NCBI GenBank assembly: GCA_963631545.1
Contig: CAVGRN010000061.1
Coordinates: 1 to 13,394 of the forward strand
Direction: 5' to 3'
DNA from: UBA1181 sp963631545
GTDB lineage: Bacteria; Bacteroidota; Bacteroidia; Bacteroidales; Paludibacteraceae
DNA: 13,394 nucleotides
Shown: piece after piece, positions 1 through 5,793 of the stretch
Numbering within the stretch: position 1 is the stretch's first letter
Layout of the letters: the number at the start of each line of letters is the position of its first letter
Notes under the pieces: model-generated
What the model saw: only the letters and a program-made list of their open reading frames with translations
Databases searched by the model: none
Told to the model about the DNA's origin: nothing
Translations under genes and position numbers: made by a program

Positions 1-1133
1 TATGCCATCCGATTCAAATAATCTTCATATCCGAATCGTCTTAACTCAATTAGATTGTTGTCTTTCGTCCAAAGCATCAGGGACGGATGGGTTACGCCAT
101 TGAACATTGTCGTCTTTACCGTGGTATAATGAATCATGTCCATCAACACGATTTGCTCACCTACTTGCAGTTCGTGATCGAAGTGCCAATCACCAATATA
201 ATCGCCAGAAAGGCAACTATTTCCACCCATACGATAGGTAAACGCACCATCTTCTTTGGCAGTAAGGATTGCAGGTTGATAAGGCATTTCCAAGCAATCG
301 GGCATGTGGCATGCAAACGAAACATTCAGGATGGCTGTCTTAATTCCGTGATTCTCAACGATATCCACAATTTTCGCCACCAATTCTCCCGTCTGCCAAG
401 CGAAGGCACTACCTGGCTCCATAATCACTTTCAGCCATGGATAACGACTACGAAACGCTTTCAATACAGAAATTAAATGCTCCGTGTCGTAATCTGCTCG
501 AGTCATTAAATGACCACCGCCAAAGTTGATCCACTTAATTTGTTTGAAGTATTTTGAGAACTTTTCTTCAACCACTTTCAATGTTTTTTCCAAATCATAC
601 GAACTTGATTCGCACAAAGTATGGAAATGTAATCCTTCCACTCCTTCTGGCAAATATTCATCCAACTTATCTACAGTAACGCCCAGACGGGAACCTGGCG
701 CACACGGATTGTACAAATCCGTCTCAACATCAGAAAATTCTGGATTCACTCGCAAACCACACGAGATGTGATGATCGAACGTTTTCGTCTGCTCATAGAA
801 GTGCGCAAACTGAGTCAGAGAATTGAAAGTGATATGGCTACTGCACGCTGCAATGGTAGGGAACTCCTCGTCTGTATAAGCGGGAGAATAGGTATGTGCC
901 AAGTTGCCCATCTTTTCATACGCCAGACGAGCCTCGGAAAGTGAACTCGCCGTGGAATACGAAATATATTCCTTCACAATCGGGAAAACTTTCCACAATG
1001 CGAAAGCCTTGAAAGCCATGATTATTTCCACTCCTGCTCTCTCTTTCACAGATTTTATCAAACTAAGATTTCTACGAAGTCGCACCTCGTCAACCACATA
1101 CGCTGGGGTGGGCACTTTTGAATAGTCTATCAT
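1..1133 (-). CDS. nspC: Carboxynorspermidine/carboxyspermidine decarboxylase NspC (3' end cut by window edge)
   Basis: PLP-dependent decarboxylase that removes the carboxyl group from carboxyspermidine or carboxynorspermidine, the last step of the aspartate-semialdehyde route to spermidine or norspermidine in the cytoplasm. I translated it by hand from the ATG at 1133-1131. It gives 377 complete codons, close to the family's usual length, and the two bases left at the edge (TA on the coding strand) could begin the stop codon. Landmarks of the alanine-racemase-fold (fold III) family are visible: the PLP lysine in MAFKAF (Lys42), HTLCES at 171-176, the glycine-rich NFGGGH at 203-208, EPGSAF at 239-244, CHMPDC at 275-280, and Cys307 in GGNSCLSGD, where the catalytic cysteine of the ornithine decarboxylase superfamily lies. 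It lies 96 bases downstream of an aspartate kinase gene, whose pathway supplies the semialdehyde precursor. Which polyamine it makes cannot be read from sequence; spermidine is likely because Bacteroides uses this route for spermidine. Confidence 0.93.
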   Translation of the reverse strand, partial: MIDYSKVPTPAYVVDEVRLRRNLSLIKSVKERAGVEIIMAFKAFALWKVFPIVKEYISYSTASSLSEARLAYEKMGNLAHTYSPAYTDEEFPTIAACSSHITFNSLTQFAHFYEQTKTFDHHISCGLRVNPEFSDVETDLYNPCAPGSRLGVTVDKLDEYLPEGVEGLHFHTLCESSSYDLEKTLKVVEEKFSKYFKQIKWINFGGGHLMTRADYDTEHLISVLKAFRSRYPWLKVIMEPGSAFAWQTGELVAKIVDIVENHGIKTAILNVSFACHMPDCLEMPYQPAILTAKEDGAFTYRMGGNSCLSGDYIGDWHFDHELQVGEQIVLMDMIHYTTVKTTMFNGVTHPSLMLWTKDNNLIELRRFGYEDYLNRMA

Positions 1134-1169
1134 TGTTCAAATGGGTTTAATGTAAAAACACATAAAGCG

Positions 1170-1208
1170 AAAAAACCGAAGTGCGACCATTCAGCCTCAC
1201 CTCGGTTT
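1170..1208 (-). terminator. Intrinsic terminator between aspartate kinase and nspC
   Basis: Read on the minus strand, AAACCGAGGTG (1208-1198) pairs with CACTTCGGTTT (1183-1173) over 11 base pairs, with one G-U pair, around a 14-base loop. The stem is followed by a run of six T (1175-1170, partly within the stem). It starts about 20 bases after the kinase stop codon and ends about 36 bases before the nspC start. It should end or reduce kinase transcription, so nspC is either read through at a lower level or has its own promoter. I did not find a convincing promoter in the remaining 36 bases. Confidence 0.8.
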
Positions 1209-1229
1209 CTCCTATTTCATATCAAATTG

Positions 1230-2615
1230 TTATTTCTCAACACATAACGCATTGTTCAATGCCACGATTGCAGCAGAGTAGTCTTTACGCTCGATGACGA
1301 ACTGCATGTTGACTTGACGCAAAGACTGTGCGAAACACTCAATGTTAATATTGTTGTCGCACAACGTCTTAGCTGCTTTATACAAGAAGCCTGGGTGAGC
1401 GATATTCGTACCCATACAGCATACGATAGCCACCTCTTTCACCTCCACTTGATAGAACTTCTCGCTCAATTCAGCAATCAAGTCCTTTGCTTTAGGCTTA
1501 TCCCAGATAACCATTGTAATGCTGTTAGCATTAGTTGACTTCAAGATGTAGCTGACACCATGTTTCTCGAACACTTGCATAATGCGAAGGTCAAAACCAA
1601 CCTCACCAACCATCATTGGGTCGTGCACCTCGACTGCCAAAACCTTATCCGTTCCAGAGATAATTTCGATACGCGGTTTTTCTGCCACATAGTTCTTTGA
1701 AATCAAAGTTCCCGGGTGGTTAGGCTCGAAAGTATTCTTAATACGAATGTTGATACCAGCCATCTCCAAAGGTTTAGAAGCCTTAGGGTGGATAGCCTCC
1801 ATACCAACATCTGCCAATTGGTCTGCCACCATAAAGTTGGTCATACCCACGATAATAGAGTTTTCCTTACCCACTAACTTAGGGTCAGCAGAAGACAAGT
1901 GGAACTCCTTGTGGATCACTGCCTCATCAGCGTGAACGTCAACTGCGATCTTTGAGAAGGTAACCTCAGAATAACCACGATCGAATGCACGCATGATACC
2001 CTCTGTACCTTTCGTGTAACCAGTAGCCACACAAAGCGTTTTTGAGAAGTCAACGTCCTTGAAAGCCTTGTGGATACGCTCATCAATGGTCAATGCCTCA
2101 GAATCATCAAAACCGCAGAGGTCAATGAACGTAGCGTTTATACCATTATTTTTAATGATGTTTACCGAATTGAAAGCCGAGTGAGCCTCACCGATAGAAG
2201 AGAGGATTTCACGAGCTGCCAAATAGAGGTCTTTTCTGTCGACATAGCCAGAAGCGACAACACTATGCATAGCCTTCAAGTAATTCTTTGCACGCTCGAT
2301 ACGGTTGATGATAAACTCGTCTGCCACCTTCTGGTCGAGTTTGATCTCCTCGTAATTTCTGTTGATGGCAATCAACTTTTGGCAAAGTTCGTCTAATGCG
2401 CCCTCATAATTATCGTCATTAAGGAATTTTACATAGATACCTGGTTCTCCAGTTTTCTTATGTTCGAGCAACCAGTTTGTCACATTATTATACGCAGAAA
2501 CGACGAAAATACGATTATACATATTTTCGCTGGTATGATTACCAATGACAATGTTGTTCAAGACATCCTTGAACTGCGACATGGAGGTTCCTCCGATTTT
2601 CTCTACTGTTAGCAT
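1230..2615 (-). CDS. Aspartate kinase, divergent type, with C-terminal ACT domains
   Basis: Phosphorylates aspartate to 4-phosphoaspartate, the first step towards aspartate semialdehyde. At 461 residues it has the length of a monofunctional aspartate kinase. The N-terminal amino-acid-kinase domain (about 1-305) shows KIGGTSM at 6-12, SSIGEAHSA at 139-147 and GMEAIHPKA at 271-279, which matches the usual G-x-x-x-x-HP-x-A motif. Two ACT regulatory domains follow (about 325-385 and 395-455). The segment that is normally TTLGRGGSDYTA reads FDRGYSEVTFSKIA (211-224), so this is not a standard LysC. It may belong with the specialised aspartate kinases found in ectoine and polyamine gene neighbourhoods. 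The start at 2615 is required for the N-terminal KIGGTS motif. nspC lies downstream on the same strand, which fits a role in supplying aspartate semialdehyde for polyamine synthesis. Inhibition by lysine or threonine through the ACT domains is possible but cannot be predicted here. Confidence 0.9.
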   Translation of the reverse strand: MLTVEKIGGTSMSQFKDVLNNIVIGNHTSENMYNRIFVVSAYNNVTNWLLEHKKTGEPGIYVKFLNDDNYEGALDELCQKLIAINRNYEEIKLDQKVADEFIINRIERAKNYLKAMHSVVASGYVDRKDLYLAAREILSSIGEAHSAFNSVNIIKNNGINATFIDLCGFDDSEALTIDERIHKAFKDVDFSKTLCVATGYTKGTEGIMRAFDRGYSEVTFSKIAVDVHADEAVIHKEFHLSSADPKLVGKENSIIVGMTNFMVADQLADVGMEAIHPKASKPLEMAGINIRIKNTFEPNHPGTLISKNYVAEKPRIEIISGTDKVLAVEVHDPMMVGEVGFDLRIMQVFEKHGVSYILKSTNANSITMVIWDKPKAKDLIAELSEKFYQVEVKEVAIVCCMGTNIAHPGFLYKAAKTLCDNNINIECFAQSLRQVNMQFVIERKDYSAAIVALNNALCVEK

Positions 2616-2650
2616 ATCTTCGAGACTGATTATTGGAATTTTTCAGATTG

Positions 2651-2682
2651 CAAAAATAGATAAAACTGACGGAAAATCCGAA
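2651..2682 (-). promoter_or_regulatory. Candidate Bacteroides-type promoter of the aspartate kinase gene
   Basis: On the minus strand TATTTTTG (2658-2651) matches the Bacteroides -7 consensus TAnnTTTG exactly. TTCG (2682-2679) matches the -33 TTTG at three of four bases, with a 20-base spacer, the normal distance. Transcription would start roughly at 2645, giving a leader of about 30 bases before the ATG at 2615. This is a consensus match only. Confidence 0.5.
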
Positions 2683-2751
2683 CGTATATAAGATGTAAAT
2701 ACCCAATCAAAAAAGACACGCCCCACCCCACCATCAATTCAAAATGCACGC

Positions 2752-2779
2752 ATTAAAAAGATACAACTATCTTTTTGAT
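2752..2779. repeat. Perfect short inverted repeat (hairpin with A/T runs on both sides)
   Basis: ATTAAAAAGATA (2752-2763) and TATCTTTTTGAT (2768-2779) pair over 12 positions, with one T-G pair, around a CAAC loop. In either direction the stem ends in a run of five T, so it could act as a weak bidirectional terminator. It sits between two divergent promoters, about 95 bases beyond the kinase -7 box and about 115 bases upstream of the nuo -33 box, so neither gene obviously needs it. Its function is unknown to me. Confidence 0.5.
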
Positions 2780-2880
2780 TTAAAAATCCAAAATTATAAA
2801 GCAAAAAGAAAGAGATTAACAAAAAACAACATCAAAAACAAAGAAAACCCTTTCAAATTGTCAGAAAAAATCGGAAAATT
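2780..2880. other. A-tract-rich stretch upstream of the nuo promoter; no gene seen
   Basis: This stretch is very rich in A on the plus strand, with A-tracts of four to six bases centred near 2784, 2805, 2824, 2836, 2846, 2867 and 2877. Many of the gaps are close to one or two helical turns, so it may be intrinsically curved or act as an UP-like element for the nuo promoter just downstream. I see no coding region in it. The rest of the 544-base gap (2616-3159) holds the promoters, leader and hairpins listed separately. Confidence 0.3.
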
Positions 2881-2901
2881 CGCCGAGTTTTATTTGGCGA
2901 A
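2879..2901. promoter_or_regulatory. Operator-like dyad overlapping the -33 box of the nuo promoter
   Basis: TTCGCC (2879-2884) and GGCGAA (2896-2901) form a perfect 6-base inverted repeat separated by 11 bases. The right half overlaps the last base of the TTTG -33 element (2893-2896). This size and symmetry fit a site for a dimeric DNA-binding regulator, but I do not recognise the motif as belonging to a named regulator. Confidence 0.35.
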
Positions 2902-2924
2902 ATGAAATAACTTTTTCACCTTTG
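2893..2924 (+). promoter_or_regulatory. Candidate promoter of the nuo operon (Bacteroides primary sigma type)
   Basis: TTTG at 2893-2896 is followed after 20 bases by CACCTTTG at 2917-2924, which matches the -7 consensus TAnnTTTG except for its first base. The spacer length is normal for Bacteroides. Transcription would start near 2930, leaving a leader of about 230 bases before nuoA. It is the best promoter match in the intergenic region on this strand. Confidence 0.6.
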
Positions 2925-2970
2925 CGTAAGAGATTTTATAAAAAATTAAGACTTAAACAGGACTAAGAAA

Positions 2971-3048
2971 ATGGCATCATTGCAAATTTTCCGTGGAGGT
3001 TTGGAGAGCGCATGCGCCCTTCTATCTTGGTTTATAGTCTGTGGCTAA
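2971..3048 (+). CDS. Possible leader peptide ORF (25 codons)
   Basis: ATG at 2971 opens a 25-codon frame ending in TAA at 3046-3048, just before the terminator hairpin. The peptide begins MASLQIFRGG and ends with the hydrophobic LLSWFIVCG, so it is too short and unbiased to be a classical amino-acid-biosynthesis leader, although it has one Trp and two Cys near the end. No Shine-Dalgarno site precedes it; the upstream bases are A-rich (CTAAGAAA), as is common in Bacteroidota. Its stop codon lies close to the TATAGTC segment proposed as the antiterminator arm, so a terminating ribosome could influence folding. It may also be a chance ORF. Confidence 0.35.
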   Translation: MASLQIFRGGLESACALLSWFIVCG

Positions 3049-3061
3049 GGAAATTTGGACG

Positions 3062-3092
3062 ACTGTATTTCGCAAGGAATACAGTTTTTTTT
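3062..3092 (+). terminator. Perfect intrinsic terminator between the nuo promoter and nuoA
   Basis: ACTGTATT (3062-3069) pairs perfectly with AATACAGT (3078-3085) around an 8-base loop and runs directly into eight T (3085-3092). A second run of seven T lies at 3101-3107. The orientation is towards nuoA, whose start is 67 bases further on, so it would stop transcription from the candidate promoter unless antitermination occurs or another promoter lies downstream. Confidence 0.75.
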
Positions 3093-3159
3093 CTGCCTAA
3101 TTTTTTTATGTATCTCACATTTAAGAAGAATATTAATAATCAAATAATAACCAACAGTA

Positions 3160-3513
3160 ATGAGTTCAGGTGAGATTTTTATTGTAGTGTTGGTGACAGC
3201 GATCGTCATGGTGACGGGCGCTTTGCTTATCGGCTGGCTATTGTCTCCGAAATCAACCAACGCCCAAAAAGGAGAACCGTACGAGTGTGGTATCCTGACG
3301 AGGGGTACATCATGGATGCAGTTCAGAATTGGCTACTACCTATTCGCCATCCTCTTTCTGATGTTCGACGTGGAGACGGTTTTGTTGTTTCCATGGGCGA
3401 CGATTATGCAGTCATTAGGAGCGGTAGGATTGGTTAGTGTGCTGTTCTTCCTCTTCATTCTCGTTCTCGGATTAGCATACGCATGGAAGAAAGGAGCGTT
3501 AGAATGGAAGTAA
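3160..3513 (+). CDS. nuoA: NADH-quinone oxidoreductase subunit A
   Basis: Small membrane subunit of complex I at the junction between the peripheral and membrane arms, next to NuoH and the quinone cavity. The 117-residue length is normal. Three transmembrane helices are visible (about 6-29, 60-83 and 88-109). The loop after the first carries KGEPYECGI, the family's conserved PYECG motif, and the second helix contains FDVETVLLFPWA with the conserved acidic residues. The start at 3160 has no Shine-Dalgarno site, only A-rich sequence. It is the first gene of the operon and overlaps the 5' end of nuoB. Confidence 0.96.
   Translation: MSSGEIFIVVLVTAIVMVTGALLIGWLLSPKSTNAQKGEPYECGILTRGTSWMQFRIGYYLFAILFLMFDVETVLLFPWATIMQSLGAVGLVSVLFFLFILVLGLAYAWKKGALEWK
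3491..3503 (+). promoter_or_regulatory. Shine-Dalgarno site deciding the nuoB start
   Basis: AAGGAG at 3491-3496 lies 7 bases upstream of ATG 3504. It sits inside the end of nuoA and supports the inner start over the upstream in-frame ATG at 3483, which lacks such a site. Clear Shine-Dalgarno sites are rare in this operon. Confidence 0.6.
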
Positions 3514-4115
3514 AAGACATCAAGATTAAAAACATGAAGACGGAGGACTTCAAGGACAATGCGTACTTGGAGAAATACGTTGAGGAGCTTCAGAAGGGCG
3601 GAGTCAATGTAGTTGTTGGTGTTTTAGACGACATCATTAACTGGGGGCGTTCCAATTCAGTTTGGCCACTCACCTTCGCCACAAGCTGTTGTGGTATTGA
3701 GTTCATGTGTGTCGGTGCGGCGCGTACCGACTTTGCACGTTTCGGTTGGGAGGTAACGCGTAACTCGCCTCGTCAGGCAGACGTTATCTTTGTAGCAGGT
3801 ACGATTGTACACAAGATGGCTCCAGTGTTGAAACGTTTGTACGACCAGATGGCAGAACCAAAGTATGTCATTGCAGTCGGCGGATGTGCGATTGGAGGAG
3901 GACCTTTCCAGGATTCCTACCATGTTGTGAAGGGAGTCAACGAGATCATTCCAGTTGACGTGTACGTACCAGGATGTCCACCAAGACCAGATGCCATGCT
4001 TTATGGTATGATGCAACTTCAGAGAAAAATCAAAGTGGAGAATTTCTTCAAACTGCCAGAGAAGCCAGTTGTGGATATGTCTTCATCAAACAATCAAACG
4101 GAAGAGAAGAAGTAG
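3504..4115 (+). CDS. nuoB: NADH-quinone oxidoreductase subunit B (N2 cluster subunit)
   Basis: Carries the terminal [4Fe-4S] cluster N2, which passes electrons to quinone. In the 203-residue form starting at 3504 the four cluster ligands are the tandem Cys62-Cys63 (TSCCGIE), Cys128 (GGCAIGGGPF) and Cys158 (PGCPPRPD), so the site is intact. The open frame extends seven codons upstream to ATG 3483, but the AAGGAG site and the N terminus MEVKDIKIK favour 3504. It overlaps nuoA by 10 bases and is followed after 3 bases by the nuoCD fusion, which suggests translational coupling. The GGxCAxxGGPF version of the third motif differs from the SGG form common in proteobacteria. Confidence 0.96.
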   Translation: MEVKDIKIKNMKTEDFKDNAYLEKYVEELQKGGVNVVVGVLDDIINWGRSNSVWPLTFATSCCGIEFMCVGAARTDFARFGWEVTRNSPRQADVIFVAGTIVHKMAPVLKRLYDQMAEPKYVIAVGGCAIGGGPFQDSYHVVKGVNEIIPVDVYVPGCPPRPDAMLYGMMQLQRKIKVENFFKLPEKPVVDMSSSNNQTEEKK

Positions 4116-4118
4116 GAT

Positions 4119-5747
4119 ATGAAAACTATTCAAGATATAATTGCATCAGTTGACTCTTCTCTCGCTGTAGAGGAGAAACAATACCCTACTGTCAGCGTTT
4201 CGCCTGCTCAACTCCGCAAGGTAGCAGAGAAATTGAAGGCGGAAGGTTTCGATGTTTTGTTGAACCTCACGGGAGTCGACAAGAAGGAGAATATGGAAGT
4301 TGTCTACCATTTGACTTCCACCGTTGATAAACATGCTTTTGCGGTTTTGAAAGTTGTTACGCCTAACCGCGAGCAACTCGAGATTCCAACCGTAAGCGAT
4401 ATTTGGGAATCAGCCAATCTGTACGAGCGTGAAGCATACGATTTCTTCGGATTCCGCTTCATCGACCACCCAGACATGCGCCGCATCTTCTTGCGTCACA
4501 ACTGGAATGGCTACCCATTGAGAAAAGACTACGATGCGAACCCAGAACTCAACCCTGTTTCGGTAGAAAATGAATCTGTCGAGAACATGGAGGATTCGAA
4601 GACCATCACATTCGACAAGGATGGAAATTTGGTTACGAAGACAAACGAGTTGTTTGGCAAGCACGACTATGTGGTGAATATCGGTCCTCAGCACCCTGCC
4701 ACCCACGGAGTATTGCACCTTCGTGTATCGTTGGATGGTGAGATCGTCAAGAAAGTTGACCCTAACTTCGGATACATCCACCGTGGAATCGAAAAGATGT
4801 GTGAGACACGCACCTACCCTCAGATTTTGCATTTGACAGAGCGTCTTGACTATCTTTCAGGAGCAATCAACCGCCACGGTTTCTGTCTTTGCGTAGAGAA
4901 TGCGATGGGCATTGAAGTTCCAAAGAGAGCGCAAGCCATTCGTATCATCTTTGATGAGTTGACCCGTATCGCATCTCACTTGTTGGGATGGGGATGTATG
5001 TGTATGGATATGGGATCTATCACTGCCTTCATCTACGGTATGCGTGATCGTGAGAAGATCATGGATATTTTTGAGGAGACAGGAGGAGGTCGTTTGATGG
5101 TGGGCTACAACGTCATCGGAGGAGTTGCCAACGAGGTAAGTCCGAAGTTTGTAGACCAAGTCAAGGAGTTCATTCCATACATGCGTAAGATGATCAAAGA
5201 GTATCATATTCTCTTCACCAACAACCCTATCGCAAAGGGACGTATGGAGAACATTGGATTCTTGACGAAGGAGAAAGCAGCAGCATTAGGTGTTACCGGA
5301 CCTTCAGGAAGAGCATCAGGATGGGCGTGCGACGTCAGAAAGATTGCGCCATACGCAGGATATGAGAATTTGGATTTTGAAGAGGTGATCAGACAAGGCG
5401 GTGGAACATTCGACCGTTACCTTATCCGTTTGGATGAGATTGAGCAGTCGCTTCGCATCATCGAGCAACTCATCAACAACTTGCCAGACGACGGATTCAA
5501 GGCGAAAGTGCCAGCGTTGATCAAGTTGCCAGAAGGAGAATACTACCAGCGAGTTGAGAATGCCAGAGGAGACTTCGGCGTTTACATCAACAGTACAGGA
5601 GGTAAGAATCCATACCGTGTGAAATTCCGCTCTCCATGTATGACCTTGATTTCAGCATTAGATCCATTGTGTCAGAATGAGAAGATTGCCGATTTGATTA
5701 TGATCGGAGCATCTCTTGACTATGTGATTCCATGTGCAGATCGTTAA
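4119..5747 (+). CDS. nuoCD: NADH-quinone oxidoreductase fused subunits C and D
   Basis: Single 542-residue protein joining the NuoC (30 kDa) and NuoD (49 kDa) subunits of the connecting module. Residues 1-140 are NuoC-like, with the signature ending YEREAYDFFGFRFIDHPDMR (102-121) and PLRKDY (133-138). An acidic linker (about 145-178) leads to NuoD, which opens with NIGPQHPATHGVLHL (187-201). His196 and Tyr245 (RLDYLS) correspond to residues lining the quinone head-group site. FDRYLIRLDEIEQS (431-444) and the C-terminal ADR are also typical. NuoC-NuoD fusion is known from E. coli and others, but the linker and the divergent end (ASLDYVIPCADR in place of GSLDxVxGExDR) are specific to this lineage. 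A 46-base gap separates it from nuoH, where nuoE, nuoF and nuoG would lie in a 14-subunit operon. Confidence 0.95.
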   Translation: MKTIQDIIASVDSSLAVEEKQYPTVSVSPAQLRKVAEKLKAEGFDVLLNLTGVDKKENMEVVYHLTSTVDKHAFAVLKVVTPNREQLEIPTVSDIWESANLYEREAYDFFGFRFIDHPDMRRIFLRHNWNGYPLRKDYDANPELNPVSVENESVENMEDSKTITFDKDGNLVTKTNELFGKHDYVVNIGPQHPATHGVLHLRVSLDGEIVKKVDPNFGYIHRGIEKMCETRTYPQILHLTERLDYLSGAINRHGFCLCVENAMGIEVPKRAQAIRIIFDELTRIASHLLGWGCMCMDMGSITAFIYGMRDREKIMDIFEETGGGRLMVGYNVIGGVANEVSPKFVDQVKEFIPYMRKMIKEYHILFTNNPIAKGRMENIGFLTKEKAAALGVTGPSGRASGWACDVRKIAPYAGYENLDFEEVIRQGGGTFDRYLIRLDEIEQSLRIIEQLINNLPDDGFKAKVPALIKLPEGEYYQRVENARGDFGVYINSTGGKNPYRVKFRSPCMTLISALDPLCQNEKIADLIMIGASLDYVIPCADR

Positions 5748-5793
5748 TGAGAGAAGCAGATTTTCGAAACATTAAATCAAAGAAAATAAAAAG

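Larger units (their letters stand above)
2931..3092 (+). ncRNA. Candidate terminated leader RNA or attenuator upstream of nuoA
   Basis: A transcript from the candidate promoter would run about 160 bases to a strong intrinsic terminator at 3062-3092 and end before nuoA. It contains a 25-codon ORF. Three mutually exclusive pairings are visible: GGACTA (2960-2965) with TAGTCT (3035-3040), TATAGTC (3033-3039) with GACTGTA (3061-3067), and the terminator stem (3062-3069 with 3078-3085). The middle pairing takes up the 5' arm of the terminator and would act as an antiterminator. This fits an attenuator, but an independent small RNA with nuoA driven by another promoter is also possible. I recognise no known riboswitch family. 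The 5' end is estimated from the promoter. Confidence 0.4.

Noticed and set aside
87..1125. Three plus-strand ORFs (87-476, 526-771, 904-1125)
   Set aside because: They lie opposite nspC, whose minus-strand frame is open throughout and carries all the family motifs.
2581..2597. GGAGG followed by an in-frame ATG inside the kinase gene, which could suggest a start at Met12
   Set aside because: The bases encode the conserved KIGGTS motif, which a start at Met12 would remove. The palindrome GGAGGTTCCTCC follows from these codons.
2931..3092. Leader as a known riboswitch, 6S RNA, SRP RNA or tmRNA
   Set aside because: I could not match any conserved core of these families. A covariance-model search would be decisive.
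3045..3260. Minus-strand ORF of 71 codons across the leader and nuoA start
   Set aside because: It overlaps the nuo leader terminator and nuoA, has no recognisable domain and no start context.
3483..3503. Upstream in-frame ATG for nuoB
   Set aside because: It has no ribosome binding site and adds seven residues (MEERSVR) encoded in the nuoA overlap. The AAGGAG site points to 3504.
5748..5793. Checked the nuoCD-nuoH gap for remnants of nuoE, nuoF or nuoG
   Set aside because: Only 46 bases, A-rich near the nuoH start, with no coding remnant.
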